A stretch of 64,000 bases of DNA, from NCBI GenBank assembly GCA_023014335.1, contig JAECYW010000004.1, forward strand, positions 620,001 to 684,000, written 5' to 3'. Under the pieces are notes generated by a model. That model worked only from the letters and a program-made list of their open reading frames with translations, did not search any database and was not told the origin of the DNA. This DNA comes from Galerina marginata. Its lineage: Eukaryota > Basidiomycota > Agaricomycetes > Agaricales > Galerinaceae. Position numbers and translations under genes: made by a program. Shown piece by piece: positions 47,713-58,278 of this stretch. Each line of letters opens with the position of its first letter. Positions within the stretch are counted from its first letter, which is position 1.

Positions 47713-50237
47713 ACCGCTGACGCAGAAACAGCAGAGGAAGTTGGAATATGCGGAACCGCACCCTCTAGAGAGCCCACCGCGCCTTCCGAAAGACGGGAGT
47801 GTGTGGAAGACGGCGTGTAAATTGCGGGTTTGGGAGATGTGAGTTGTCGTTTCAAGTTTCCTTCTTTCCTTTATTTCTCTCTTTATCTTTATCTTCACAA
47901 CCCCCCGTTGCTCTTCTTCTTATATCTTTATTGCCACCCATACGGAACGCTGACGCACCTCGCTTTACCCTTTACAACAGAACACGGCGCTACACCCCTG
48001 ACACGATCCGCACGGTCGTGGCGCAGGAGGCGCATGATTATTATAGCGCCAAGGGCGTGTTTCCGATTGGGTATAACCGGACGTCGCACTTGAGGAAGAG
48101 GCGGAGGTTTTATCAGCTGCATCAGCTGCATCATCAGCATTTGCAGCATCAGCATCAGCACCAGGGCTCGTCTTCGTCTGCGTCTGCGTCTTCGTCGTCG
48201 TCGTCGCCGCACAGACGGCGGGTGTCTGCTGACAAGCCCCGCTCTGAGGGTGGAGACCGTGGAGGGGCCGAAGGAGAGGGAGTGGGAGAGGGGGAAGAAG
48301 AAGATGACGAGTTCATGAGCGAGCGGATCTACCCTTTCGAGCTGCTCGATGATGATTCCGTCGATGGCCCGTGGGACGAGGACGCGTACCCTTTTGATGA
48401 TGATGAGGATGAGTGGGATGATGAGGATGACGAGGAGGATGAGGATGAGGATGAGGATGAGACGGATGAAGATGAGGATGTGGAGGTTGAGGTTGAGCTG
48501 GCGCTTGCGAAGAAAGCGGGGCCGCCGTCGCCTACTGGTCTTCCTGCTGCTGCTCCTACGAGTACGAGCCCGACAGATGTACCCACTACGGTTGACGTCG
48601 ACAAGGTCTCTGCATCTGCAGCTGCGTCTGTACCTGCTGCCGCAGAGGAAAGCGGCATGCTCTCCGGCGACGAAGACGCGGAAGGCGAGATGGAGGTCGA
48701 CATCGAGGCCTTCTCGGATCCATCTTTCAACGCGGAGTTGTCCTCGCCCACGTCGCCTACTCTTCCGGCGTCCCCGATGTCGCCTGGGGATAGCTTGATT
48801 TCGAGCTTTTATATCCCGCCTGTGCCTGTGTCGATGTCGATGTCGATGTCGATGCAGATGCAGTATGGGGGCGTGGGCGTCGTGCAGGAGGATGGGGGTG
48901 TGGATCAGCACCAGCACCAGCAGGTGGAAGAGCAGGGTTCAGCCACTTCATTGCGGGAATCGAGTGCGGAGATGCGGGATGAGAGCCGGCAGGAGCAGGA
49001 GGTGCCTATGGACCAGAGCCCGGATCAGGGTCCTGATCAGGTCCTTCAGCAGCACCAGCAAGAACAGCAGCAACCGCAACACCAGCACCAACATCAGCAG
49101 CACCAGCCGCCTATGCAGATCCACCTCCCGCCAGCGAACCAATTCTTCGCGCCGCCGATGTCCCCCATCCTGCCGCTGCCGCCTCCGCGGCTCGACACGA
49201 TCCGCGTGGGGTACCTCCGCCAGTCTGAGCTTGGGATGAAGCTGACAGGGCGGGGTACACCTGCGGATCGGGGGAGGGCGGCGCAGTGGGCCAGTGGGTG
49301 GAGGGGGGTGGGGGTTTTTGTGGGTGGGAAGGGTGGGAGTACGAATGGGAATGGGAATGGGAATGGCGTTGCAAAGCGAGGTGCTGATGCGGGTGTGGAT
49401 GGAGAAGCTGCTGCTGCTGGTGAAGGCGGCGGGAGCGGGACGGATGGAGAGGGCGGGAAGAGGGCGAGGCCGCGGTTGAGGTTGGCGCTTGTTGGTCAGG
49501 AGCTGGGTGAGGAGGGGAAGGAGGGTGATAAGCAAATGCAGTCTCAGCAACAACAAGGTGCTGGTTTGCGACTCGCCCTTCCGGGTGAAGAAGACTCTGA
49601 CATGATATCGCCTGCTCCTGTAGCTCCTTCGCTGCTTATTTCCGACTTTGACAAACCTGCCTCGACCACTTCGACTGTCCCCGAATCAGGCTCTACCACC
49701 CCGACCTCGCCGCCTCCTGCAGTATCGTCTGCCTTCGTTGCGGACCAGACCCACTGGGAGACCTTTCTTGCGAGCTTGGATGATAAAGTCTCCGCCGTCG
49801 CCGCTGCCGCTGCCTCCGCCTCTGCCTCTCCTTCTGCCTCTTCGACCTCTTCCTCGCCGTCCTCTTCACCGCCCGCGGACCGGGATGCGCTCAAGCAGCG
49901 CCATCTGCAACAGCTGCAGATCCAGCAGCAGCATATGCATCATCTGCACCATCAAGCGCATGATGATTTATCGTCCAACGCAGCCTCCTCCGGCGTCGGG
50001 TCTGGCTCGGGCTCGGGCTCGTTGTTTGCGTCCTTCAACCTCGGCATGGGCATGTTCGACTTGGGCTGGTTCGGGGCCGGCGGGTCGAGCGTTGGGCCGG
50101 AGGGCCCAAACGACTCGTCATCGCTGCTGAATCTGGGCTCTGTGTCGCCTTCGCCTTCGCCGGCGTCGTCGCCGCCTGTGTCTCCTACGGCGTTGGTCGC
50201 GGGTGGGTCGAGCACGTTGAGCTTCGCGTTGGGTTGA
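43883..50237 (+). CDS. Very large Ser/Pro/Gln-rich nuclear-type protein, function unknown
   Basis: Exons: 43883-44965, 45315-45813, 45882-47838 and 47981-50237, totalling 5,796 nt and about 1,931 residues. Donors and acceptors are GT-AG with phases 0, 1 and 2 fitting. Most of it is low complexity: Ser runs, basic clusters of nuclear-localisation type (RRASKRRKVAE, LKKKRKD), a GAGVGVG-type array, a Met/Gly-rich stretch, poly-Gln near 47650-47715 and a Glu/Asp block near 48300-48500. One island across the last intron looks conserved: SVWKTACKLRVWEITRRYTP, then DTIRTVVAQEAHDYYSAKGV, then FPIGYNRTSHLRKRRR. I do not recognise this module. A nuclear regulator is a guess from composition. Its 3' third was copied at least five times into the NACHT array. 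Confidence 0.8.
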
Positions 50238-51329
50238 ATGTGCGTTGTTGTTGGTAACTGGTGGTGGTGGTGGTCGGCGGTTGTGGCTGGTGGTATGGTT
50301 TTGTGTGGTTATTTATTCTATCCCCCCTTCTTCCTTATTCCTCGATTTGACTGTATGTGTCGTCGACCTACCCCCAAGTCGACGTGTTTTCGTCTCCATC
50401 CACTCTTGCGCGCCGTTACACACCCGTTCCCCTCTACTCGCTACCCCTACATCCTACACATACGCACCACATGTCGCCCGCGCCTGTCGCATCGCATTGC
50501 TTTGTAACTCTAAACCTTACAGCATATACTCTACTTACTGCATACGCCCACACACTACGTACAGCCATCGGCACGGGATTTTATATTATATCTTTCTTTC
50601 TCGTCGGGTTTTTCTTTTATTTTTCGTCTTCTTTGTCTTTTTCTTTTTTTTCTTGTCGTGTATCTCCACTCTACTACTCTATCTCTCTCTGTGTGTGTAT
50701 CTGTTGTTTGCTGTCCAACTCAATCTAAACGTTCATCGACAATTTCAAAAATGGCTGCGCTTGCGAAACTCTCAGCAAGTTGGTAAGGACAAGGATTCTT
50801 CCTCTTATTTCTGTGGGAGCCGGTCATATCAAAAATTATCATTCAACCCTCGAGTTCTCGAAAGCAGGGAAAGAAAGTGAAGCGCTTCAAATAAATGAGT
50901 ACTCTGTTTTCAGGCCGACATGAAGAAACTGCCACAAGGCAGTGTCAAACCTGTGAGGCCCGGGTATCGTCGCTCTTGTTCTTACCACCATCAAGCTCAA
51001 GCTGGCTGCTGCTTTCCACATCCACCTTGCATCTAGTATGTTCAAAAAGTCCAAGAGCTTCTCGATCCATGGATAACGGTCTTGTCATTCAACATTCAAC
51101 CGTCGAAACTCGCCAGAGCAGTGAAAGAGGGTAGCCATAACCATAATCGTTCCTTTGTATTTCCATTCCGTCGAGTCGTCCTTGTCATGTCAACCCGAAA
51201 TAGAACAAGCAAGGTCCAGTTCTTTCAGCCACGCCAGCCTTTCATGACATGATGGGGGGTATCATCCCTCTTGCTCTTACTTACCATCAGCAAAGTCGAG
51301 CTGCTTTCCCCATCCACCTTGCACCTAAT
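50238..51329 (+). promoter_or_regulatory. Spacer between large gene and NACHT F, with decayed extra first exon
   Basis: 3' flank of the large gene (to about 50750) and promoter/leader of NACHT F. CATCGCATTGC near 50490 corresponds, reversed, to motifs upstream of NACHT A, B, C and D. TGTTTTCAGGCCGACATGAA near 50909 matches the TATTTTCAG...GACATGAG leader of the minus-strand copies, perhaps the end of a 5'-UTR intron. At 51039 an ATG starts MFKKSKSFSIHG and then hits a stop: a decayed duplicate of the NACHT first exon lying about 290 bp before the used one. Confidence 0.5.
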
Positions 51330-53953
51330 ATGTTCCAAAACTCCAAGAACATCTCCATCCATGGAGGAAATTTCACCGCGGTCACGCAGAAGAAAGGTAT
51401 GCGATATCCATCACAGCCGTTTCGATATCTCAAGCCATGTTTGTCCAGGTAAAGACCCCTGGCGGCAGCATATAGCTCCTGGCGCATTCCACAACTCACG
51501 CGAACGTCTCGAATACGATCCTCCCAAATGTCATCCGCAAACTCGCGTGGCAGTTATTCAAGCCATTATCGACTGGATCGAGGACGGCCAGAAGACATCG
51601 TTCGTCAAGTGGCTCAACGGTGCCGCTGGTGCTGGGAAGTCGGCGATTGCACAAGAAATCGCTGAGTTGTGCCATAAATCAGGACGTTTGGCTGCGTCTT
51701 TCTTCTGGTCCCGAAGTGCAGCTGGCCGCAACGACGAAGGACGTCTGATTGCGTCTTTGGCATATCAACTACTCGCCGTTATTCCACAGCTACGAGGGCC
51801 CGTCGAAACAGCGGTCGAATTGGACGCTTACATCTTTACTCGTTCTCTCGAAACGCAGATGGAATCTCTTATCGTCCAACCATTGAACGAAGTGTTCGAA
51901 CATAGTGAGCAGGGACAATTCGACCATCCGATGGTAATCATTTTTGATGGCCTTGACGAGTGTGGCACGCCGGAGGCTCAGCAATACATTCTCAGACTAG
52001 TCGCCGATTCCGTTTCTAAATTCCCCATTCCTCTCTGTTTCCTCATAGCCAGCCGACCTGAAATGGCCATCCGGGACTCTTTCAACGATCAACGTCTACT
52101 CTCCATCACCGATCGACTCGTTTTAGATGAGAAGTACGATCCTGACGACGACATCAGGCTCTTCTTGGTCGAGAGCTTCGAGTCTTTGAAAAGGACACAC
52201 GAACTGCGATTAGTTCTTCCACCTCTCTGGCCTTCCGACGACGACATCGACAGCCTGGTCGAAAAATCATCCGGGCAGTTTATATACGCGGCTACAGTCG
52301 TTAAATTTGTGAAATCCTCTCGCCAGAGGCCGAATAAACAACTTGATATTATTCTGGGTGTCACAGCTTCTGGGTCTGCCACCCCATTCGCCGAGCTTGA
52401 TGCTCTGTATTCCACAATATTCAGCTTGGTGTTGAAGGAGGACCTTGACAGCGCATTGGAAATCATAAGTATCGCCATGTTCCTGGGTGATTTTAAGGTC
52501 TTGACTGCTCGTCAGATTGAGACAATCTTATCCTATCCTCACGGAGAACTCCAACGCATCTTGATTGATTTGCATTCTGTTCTGCATGTCCCAGCCCTCA
52601 AAAGCGATGGTGAAGAAACTGACAAAGAAGAGCTTCGTATCCTGCATGCTTCACTTCGGGACTTTCTCCTCAGCTCATCTCGTTCGAAGGACTTTCATGT
52701 AAATGAAGCCATAGCTCATGAACACATTGTACGACATCTCCTGCGATATATACAGGAGTACTCTGACGGCGCGGAGGATCAATATTCATGTAAGTAAGTC
52801 TCTTTCAATTGGTCCTTAAAGCTTAATTGTCTTTCTTACTCTTGTAGGTGATAAAATAATATTTGGCTCCCTTACGTCTATGCTTCTTAATGCCTCTCTA
52901 ACGAAAGAGTTACTCCTCCAATGCTTTAATTTTGACCCTGTAAAATGGGTATCCAGGTTACTTGAATGCTTCAGAGAGGATAACCGCCGGGTGACTAGCA
53001 TTTTTGACTACACCATTGTGATGGAACTGCATCAGTGGTTCCTTGCTCAGGTTTGCTTTTCAACTTTCTGCCTTTTTTATTACTGATAATTATCAAGGAA
53101 GCGAACGTACAGGAACATTTAGGACCTACAAAAAGTTTAAGTGCTCACCATTCCCGCTCCTGGGAGGTTGCTTTCGATTTGATTTGCGAGGAAATGTGTC
53201 GTTCCCTTTATGAGGGGGATCCTAAAAACGCTGGAAATGTGACGACCGCGATCACCCATCCTGAAATACTAGTAAACCCAACGGCCGGGTCTGAATTTGA
53301 ACTGGTCTTCGGGGTTGAGTTCTTCTTCACAGTTTTCAGACCAGCCTTTAGACAGTCCGGGATAGTTGCAATTCAGAAGTATCTCCGTGATCAGGAACGT
53401 GCGGGCTGCTACTTTGTAGATGGTGGGAGGTACGCATGGCTGTGCATTCGCCTGTTTAAGGTTATTTTAGCATTGTGAGTCCAAGTTTCTGGGTCTAATA
53501 ACCATATGTTAAAGAACATGTTTAGCCGACGTAGCGCAGAAGACGAACACGCGAAACAAGAAGAGCACGACCACAATGAAACATCCAGCCACATGGATGA
53601 TGAATACATGCCCAGACCCGACGACGTGGAGGCTTTGAAATTTGCGATTTCAACACTTCCTTTTCACCTCTCAAATGCGGACTACATTCCAGAGCTCGCT
53701 GAGCTCTCCCGCTCCGTGCTCGCTCAGAAGATTGGAGAAAAACTGCCCAAATTGCGTGCGGAGATCGAGCTACTCCACGAGGCTATCGCCCTGTATCTAA
53801 CAGTCAGTTCAATGGACTGCTTTATATATTTGTGCTTATCAATGTTTACAGAAAGAGTTCCCTGCACAGAATAAACCACAGGGCGTCTCTGAGCGCTTCA
53901 AAGCAGATAAACGAGCAATGACGGCCTTGAAGCGATTGATGCCGTGGCATTGA
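51330..53953 (+). CDS. NACHT NTPase (NLR-like), copy F
   Basis: Modelled exons: 51330-51396, 51449-52789, 52848-53050, 53098-53474, 53526-53802 and 53852-53953, totalling 2,367 nt and 788 residues. Residues 1-22 are the MFQNSKNISIHGGNF motif region. Walker A GAAGAGKS is at about 80-87 and Walker B VIIFDGLDEC at about 185-194; ASRPEMAIRDSF follows. Later exons carry NFDPVKWVS, AIQKYLRDQERAGCYF and LPFHLSNADYIP. The last exon has lost a few bases in the DKRRRESN-coding part, so the tail shifts to RAMTALKRLMPWH and stops, removing the basic SKRTKVMD end kept by the others. It is the only plus-strand copy and lies behind the only full-length large gene. Confidence 0.9.
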
Positions 53954-54243
53954 CTTTGGCGCAAAGCTATGGACGCGCCGAGTCCGACCGAGGTATTACT
54001 AGTAATAGTATTAGAACCAGAAAAACCAAGTTCTCCGTGAATTGGACGACCCAGATATTTCGTAGCCATCTGTTTTCTTGATATATATATTGATTTTGCG
54101 CCATGGGCTAATGCACGCGACGCTTCACCCTTGCTAAATTCCTGGATCATCGAAGGCTGGACGGCGAACGAGCAGACACCGTTCATTGACAGATAATTTC
54201 AGCTCGGCTGCCGTTTGCTGCCCGCAGTTATACGGTAAAGCGA
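53954..54243 (+). other. 3' flank of NACHT F
   Basis: Begins with out-of-frame remains of the conserved NACHT tail (GCTATGGACGCG...CCGACCGAGG, cf. VMDA.SPTEV) and has TATATATATTGATTTTGCGC, the 3'-flank motif also found after copies B, C and E. Confidence 0.5.
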
Positions 54244-54545
54244 ATGTCTGCCTACCAGTGGGCGAGCTTGGAAGGCTTTGGACACGACATAACCTGGCCG
54301 ATAGGGTAGTAAGTACTAGTGCGCTCCCGTTACCGGGAAAATAGGCGACATTCAAAGTGGGGATAGAAGTGCGGTCCGACGGGCGCCCGCCTTCAGATTT
54401 TTTGACGAAGGGAATGGGGAGGTGGAAATTCGAACTTGAATTACTTCGTGGAACTTCATCAGAATGGAAGGCACTAAATTGAACGAACTCATTTTTCCGT
54501 TGGAAGTCGATCGTCTCGTGTGTAAACTCGCGCTCAAAAGCGTCA
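54244..54545 (-). repeat. Inverted repeat, right arm
   Basis: Reverse complement of the arm at 39828-40140, with small indels. A minus-strand frame of 147 residues (54577-54134) runs through it; the left arm has part of the same frame (SSSNFRLPIPF versus SSSNFHLPIPF), so the repeat may come from a coding or transposon sequence. No known domain recognised. Confidence 0.8.
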
Positions 54546-57500
54546 AGATAAGCGTATGCTGGGCCTGCGATGCACATTCTACTGCGCTACAGGCTTCCAA
54601 GGTCCCCGCCTTGCACTGGCTTCATGCTGTATTCAGATTTAGGTAAACTCAGATTCTGTATAAGTACCCTCCGTGCGTCGCACTACGGAGGTTTTTGTGA
54701 GCAGACAGGTGGTTCATCCTAGGAGCGCCCTGACGTTTACGATCGTGGTCGCCTACAGACCCACAGTCGGGTAAAAGAATCTGTATATGGTGCATAGACT
54801 GCGGTACCGCGTCGCATTTTCGGTTCCCAGATCCGTTGCTAAAATGAGCACGGATCTCATCGACTGACCTTCCGATAAGCAGTAACTTCAAGCGAACCTG
54901 AGTGCAGGATAAGGGCCGGCTAAATATATCTAGTCTTCGTATTCAACCATCTTGTTTCTACAATGCCCACAAATACCCTTATCTTATTTTTGACAGTGGG
55001 AGGTTCGTGCGTCGTTGAAACTAGATCATATGCACCTTGCTAGCCGACCAGCGGTGGTAGTACTATTTATAGCCCTCGTAACTTCATGTTATTAGAAGTA
55101 TCCGAAAATAGCACAACTCAAATACTGCGCGAGGGATAAATTTGAATCGAATAGAATCACTCGTTAACAGGAAAATCGAGATTATCCGAGGAAGGCCTGA
55201 GAGAACCGCGGGAACTGCGGAACGTTCATTCGCATCCCATCCAAATCCCATCTCGCTCGTTGGATCGGTCTGCAGGTCAAACGACCCAGCTCAGATCCTC
55301 AGGTTGTCCTCAGGACCAGGACATTTTAGAAAGGTAGATTGATCTAAGGGGAGTTATAAGGTAATAATACCGCATCCGCGGCTCAAGATTGGAAACACTG
55401 ACATGTGCTTATCCGCTTCAACTTTAGCTTGTACAGCGGCCCATGAGGGTAGTCCTCACTTCGGAACCGCAACTGCAGATTAAGTTGTCGATACCATTTA
55501 CACACAAGCAGTACCCTTATTGTTCCACATTCGTCATGTCGGTAATGCATGGTGTTGTCTTTCGGGTGCCTTTTTTTCCCGGTTCCGAAAGCAGTTGAGC
55601 GAATTCTCGCAGGAGATAGAGAAAGCAAGCCTATTTTTTCACGGTCTCTACCTTTCTCTTCTCCGCCGGCTGTGAGGGGAATAGACACACCGTTATCTAC
55701 GACACACCATCCACACACCGCCGACCTACATACCTTAACAACTCTGTTCCACCAATCTGCGTCCAGCGCTTATACCATTTACCTAATTAAAAAACCCGGT
55801 TATCCCAAAACCCTTATCATTTTCGACTCGGCAACGTAGTCAGGACGGAGCTCAAAGGCCGCGTGGTTTGAAATGAAAATAGGCGCATACCTCCCATGGC
55901 CGTCGTCAGTATCTAGGGTTCATGAAGTAGATGGCGGTACCGCTTCAATTTTCGGAAATGCGTGTTGGGTGGTTAAAGCAATTACACGTAAAGGCAGTCA
56001 GCTGTTATAAGATGATCCTAGTCGTTCTTAATCCTGATAGTAAAAGATGATGGCAATTCAGACGTCATTTACCGTTGGAGGGCAGTCGCGTACTTATTTA
56101 TGGAGTCAGCAGTATCTCAGAGTCGCACCTTGCGTCAGAAAGAAGCAGAATTCTCAAGAGATAACAAGAGAAAAATGTCCCATTGGGAACAGTGGAGCAC
56201 GGTGTTATAATTTTCTTTGTCAATAATGCAACTTCTGTCATTGCCAACTGGTAACGCTCCTTCTGTGGATAAAAAACCCTACCTTAAACCTGGTTTAATA
56301 TTTCCTATCTCGAATCCTATCGTTTTAAATAGCGATCCCAAGGTGTCCGATCCCCATATTACAGCTAAATTCACAGGATTTGGTCTAAGGGAACGACCCT
56401 GATAAGCGTGGAGGATCTCGAGTGTCAGTGTATGACTTCATAGATGACCTGGCTTGGCTACAAATATTGGGATACCGTCTGAAAAATTAGGTAGGGAAGG
56501 CAGCGTTGTAATACTAGCTGTTAAAAAATGTGCACGGTTTTTAATCTAGAAAGACCAGTGCATTATAACGTCCTTTGGCGAATTATGATGCTCAGCGTAT
56601 GTCCTGACACTGGACCTACCAGAAACTTAGTACCATACTCCCCAGGTCTCTCATCGATGGCGGAAAATTTTTGCAAGGTGCTCACCATATGAGTTAACCC
56701 CTTCGACTTCGACGTGCGTCGAAAATCAGATTATTGGAAGAACGAGGTGATACAAGGGCAGGCATTGCCCGACTTTGTATTCGAGGACAACACTGGTTCC
56801 CAACTAATTCCCGGAAGTTAACTGTCACTACTGTTGTTTGTCTTCGACTGGCTCGATGATCACCTAGCGCGAAAGAATGAGCAGCCTTGATATCAATATT
56901 TCGGGGATATTAACCCCCCCCCCCCTGAACCCCAGAGTCCTCAAAGGTGGAAAGCCCCTGTATTGACACCGTCCAGCTCCTTCTCTGAAATTTCTTCAAA
57001 TGGTGATTTTTGGATATTCAAAACCTCCCTCGGCCTTGTTTTCAAAGCCAATTTTTTGCCGTTATTGTGGGGATTGCTCATTCGTAATATTTAAGTTTGA
57101 CAATTTTAAGAAGAAGACATGATCCCATCGTTTGTTGAATCAAATTAAATTCCTTCCTGCAAGCTATGTATCTCATATTGTTTTTTCCGGTTTTCTCTTC
57201 CGACTTTATCCTGAGGTCCTTCTCCCTAAACTCACCCAAATTTTCAATATCTTTCCGTGCAATTGAAGTGATAGAAATACTTATCCCCAAAGGCAGTTCG
57301 AATCCTGTTAGATTTCCCAATAAAGATTGGTTTCTTCCATTCCTTACCTAACACTCTCGCCCTGGACCAAGAGGATGGACGGAAATTGAGACACGCTTTT
57401 ACGCGATACGTAGGTGTACTGTTACTATCGTTCCTTAAATCAGGCTGGTTTTCGGATTTGATTTGACATTTATTCAATCGGATAACCTTCAACTCCTCGC

Positions 57501-58278
57501 TGAAATGACTGGGTTGAACGTCAAGTAGACTTGATACTTACTAGTTGACTAAATGTTCTAAGAATACATCTATGGCAGCGACCTTCGAGCCAGTGTTGGA
57601 GATATCAAGGAGAGCAGGACGTACTTAAGTAGTGGGAATCTAATCTTATCAAGAGTTCACACGCTGCCTCGGCATCAAATTGCTATGTTAGAGCACTCAC
57701 AAGTACGACGTCGTTCTTGATCGATGATCCCCAACATCACCTTCCAATGTTTCTAGACTTCGACATGACAGGAACCAGCGACTTCCAGAGTTTCTCAAGG
57801 CTGTATCGTTAGAACTTGTGATATATTCCTCGGACGAGATCCGCCTGCTGCTAAGGCACTGTAACCTCAGAAAATTTCCAACAAATAAAACGATTACAGC
57901 GCGGTCACCTCCGGCCACTCACACTGCAAGGCCCAAGTCATCTAGAAAGCGTGCTTTACAATCTATCAAAAGCTTTGACAAAATGATAGTTGATGGAGAT
58001 GATTCACTGAAGCAACGGTTTTCTCACTATCCTTCAGAGCTTGCAGAAGTCAATGAGCTTTCTTGTGAATCAAACTCTCACTCCCGTCTTCTTTCATCCA
58101 TCAGAGGATAGGTAAGTTTCCAATCCTTCGATTCAAGTCCACACTTGAATATAGCTTGAACGAGCTTATAAAAGCGGCCCATTCTTACAGGTATTTCCGC
58201 GGCCCTACCCTCTTTCTCTGTAAGTCCTCCTGCCTTCTTCGACTTTCCCACTCACATGTTATCGCTAGGAATCCAGAT
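54546..58278. other. Gene-poor stretch
   Basis: No gene I can support over 3.7 kb. Seen: a short hairpin at 54668-54691 followed by TTTTT; a run of 12 C at 56914-56925; only short open frames (for example 55549-55839 and 56217-56402) without recognisable domains. About 57820-58110 has an open frame of 97 residues ending just before a GTAAGT site, which could belong to a 5' exon of the F-box gene, though the frames do not join simply. Confidence 0.4.

Noticed and set aside
54134..54577. 147-residue minus-strand frame through the right inverted-repeat arm
   Set aside because: Only part of the frame is kept in the left arm and no domain is recognisable. Reported as repeat, not as gene.
56914..56925. 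Run of 12 C as a possible telomere-like or quadruplex signal
   Set aside because: Single homopolymer with no telomere repeats nearby; most likely a simple tract.
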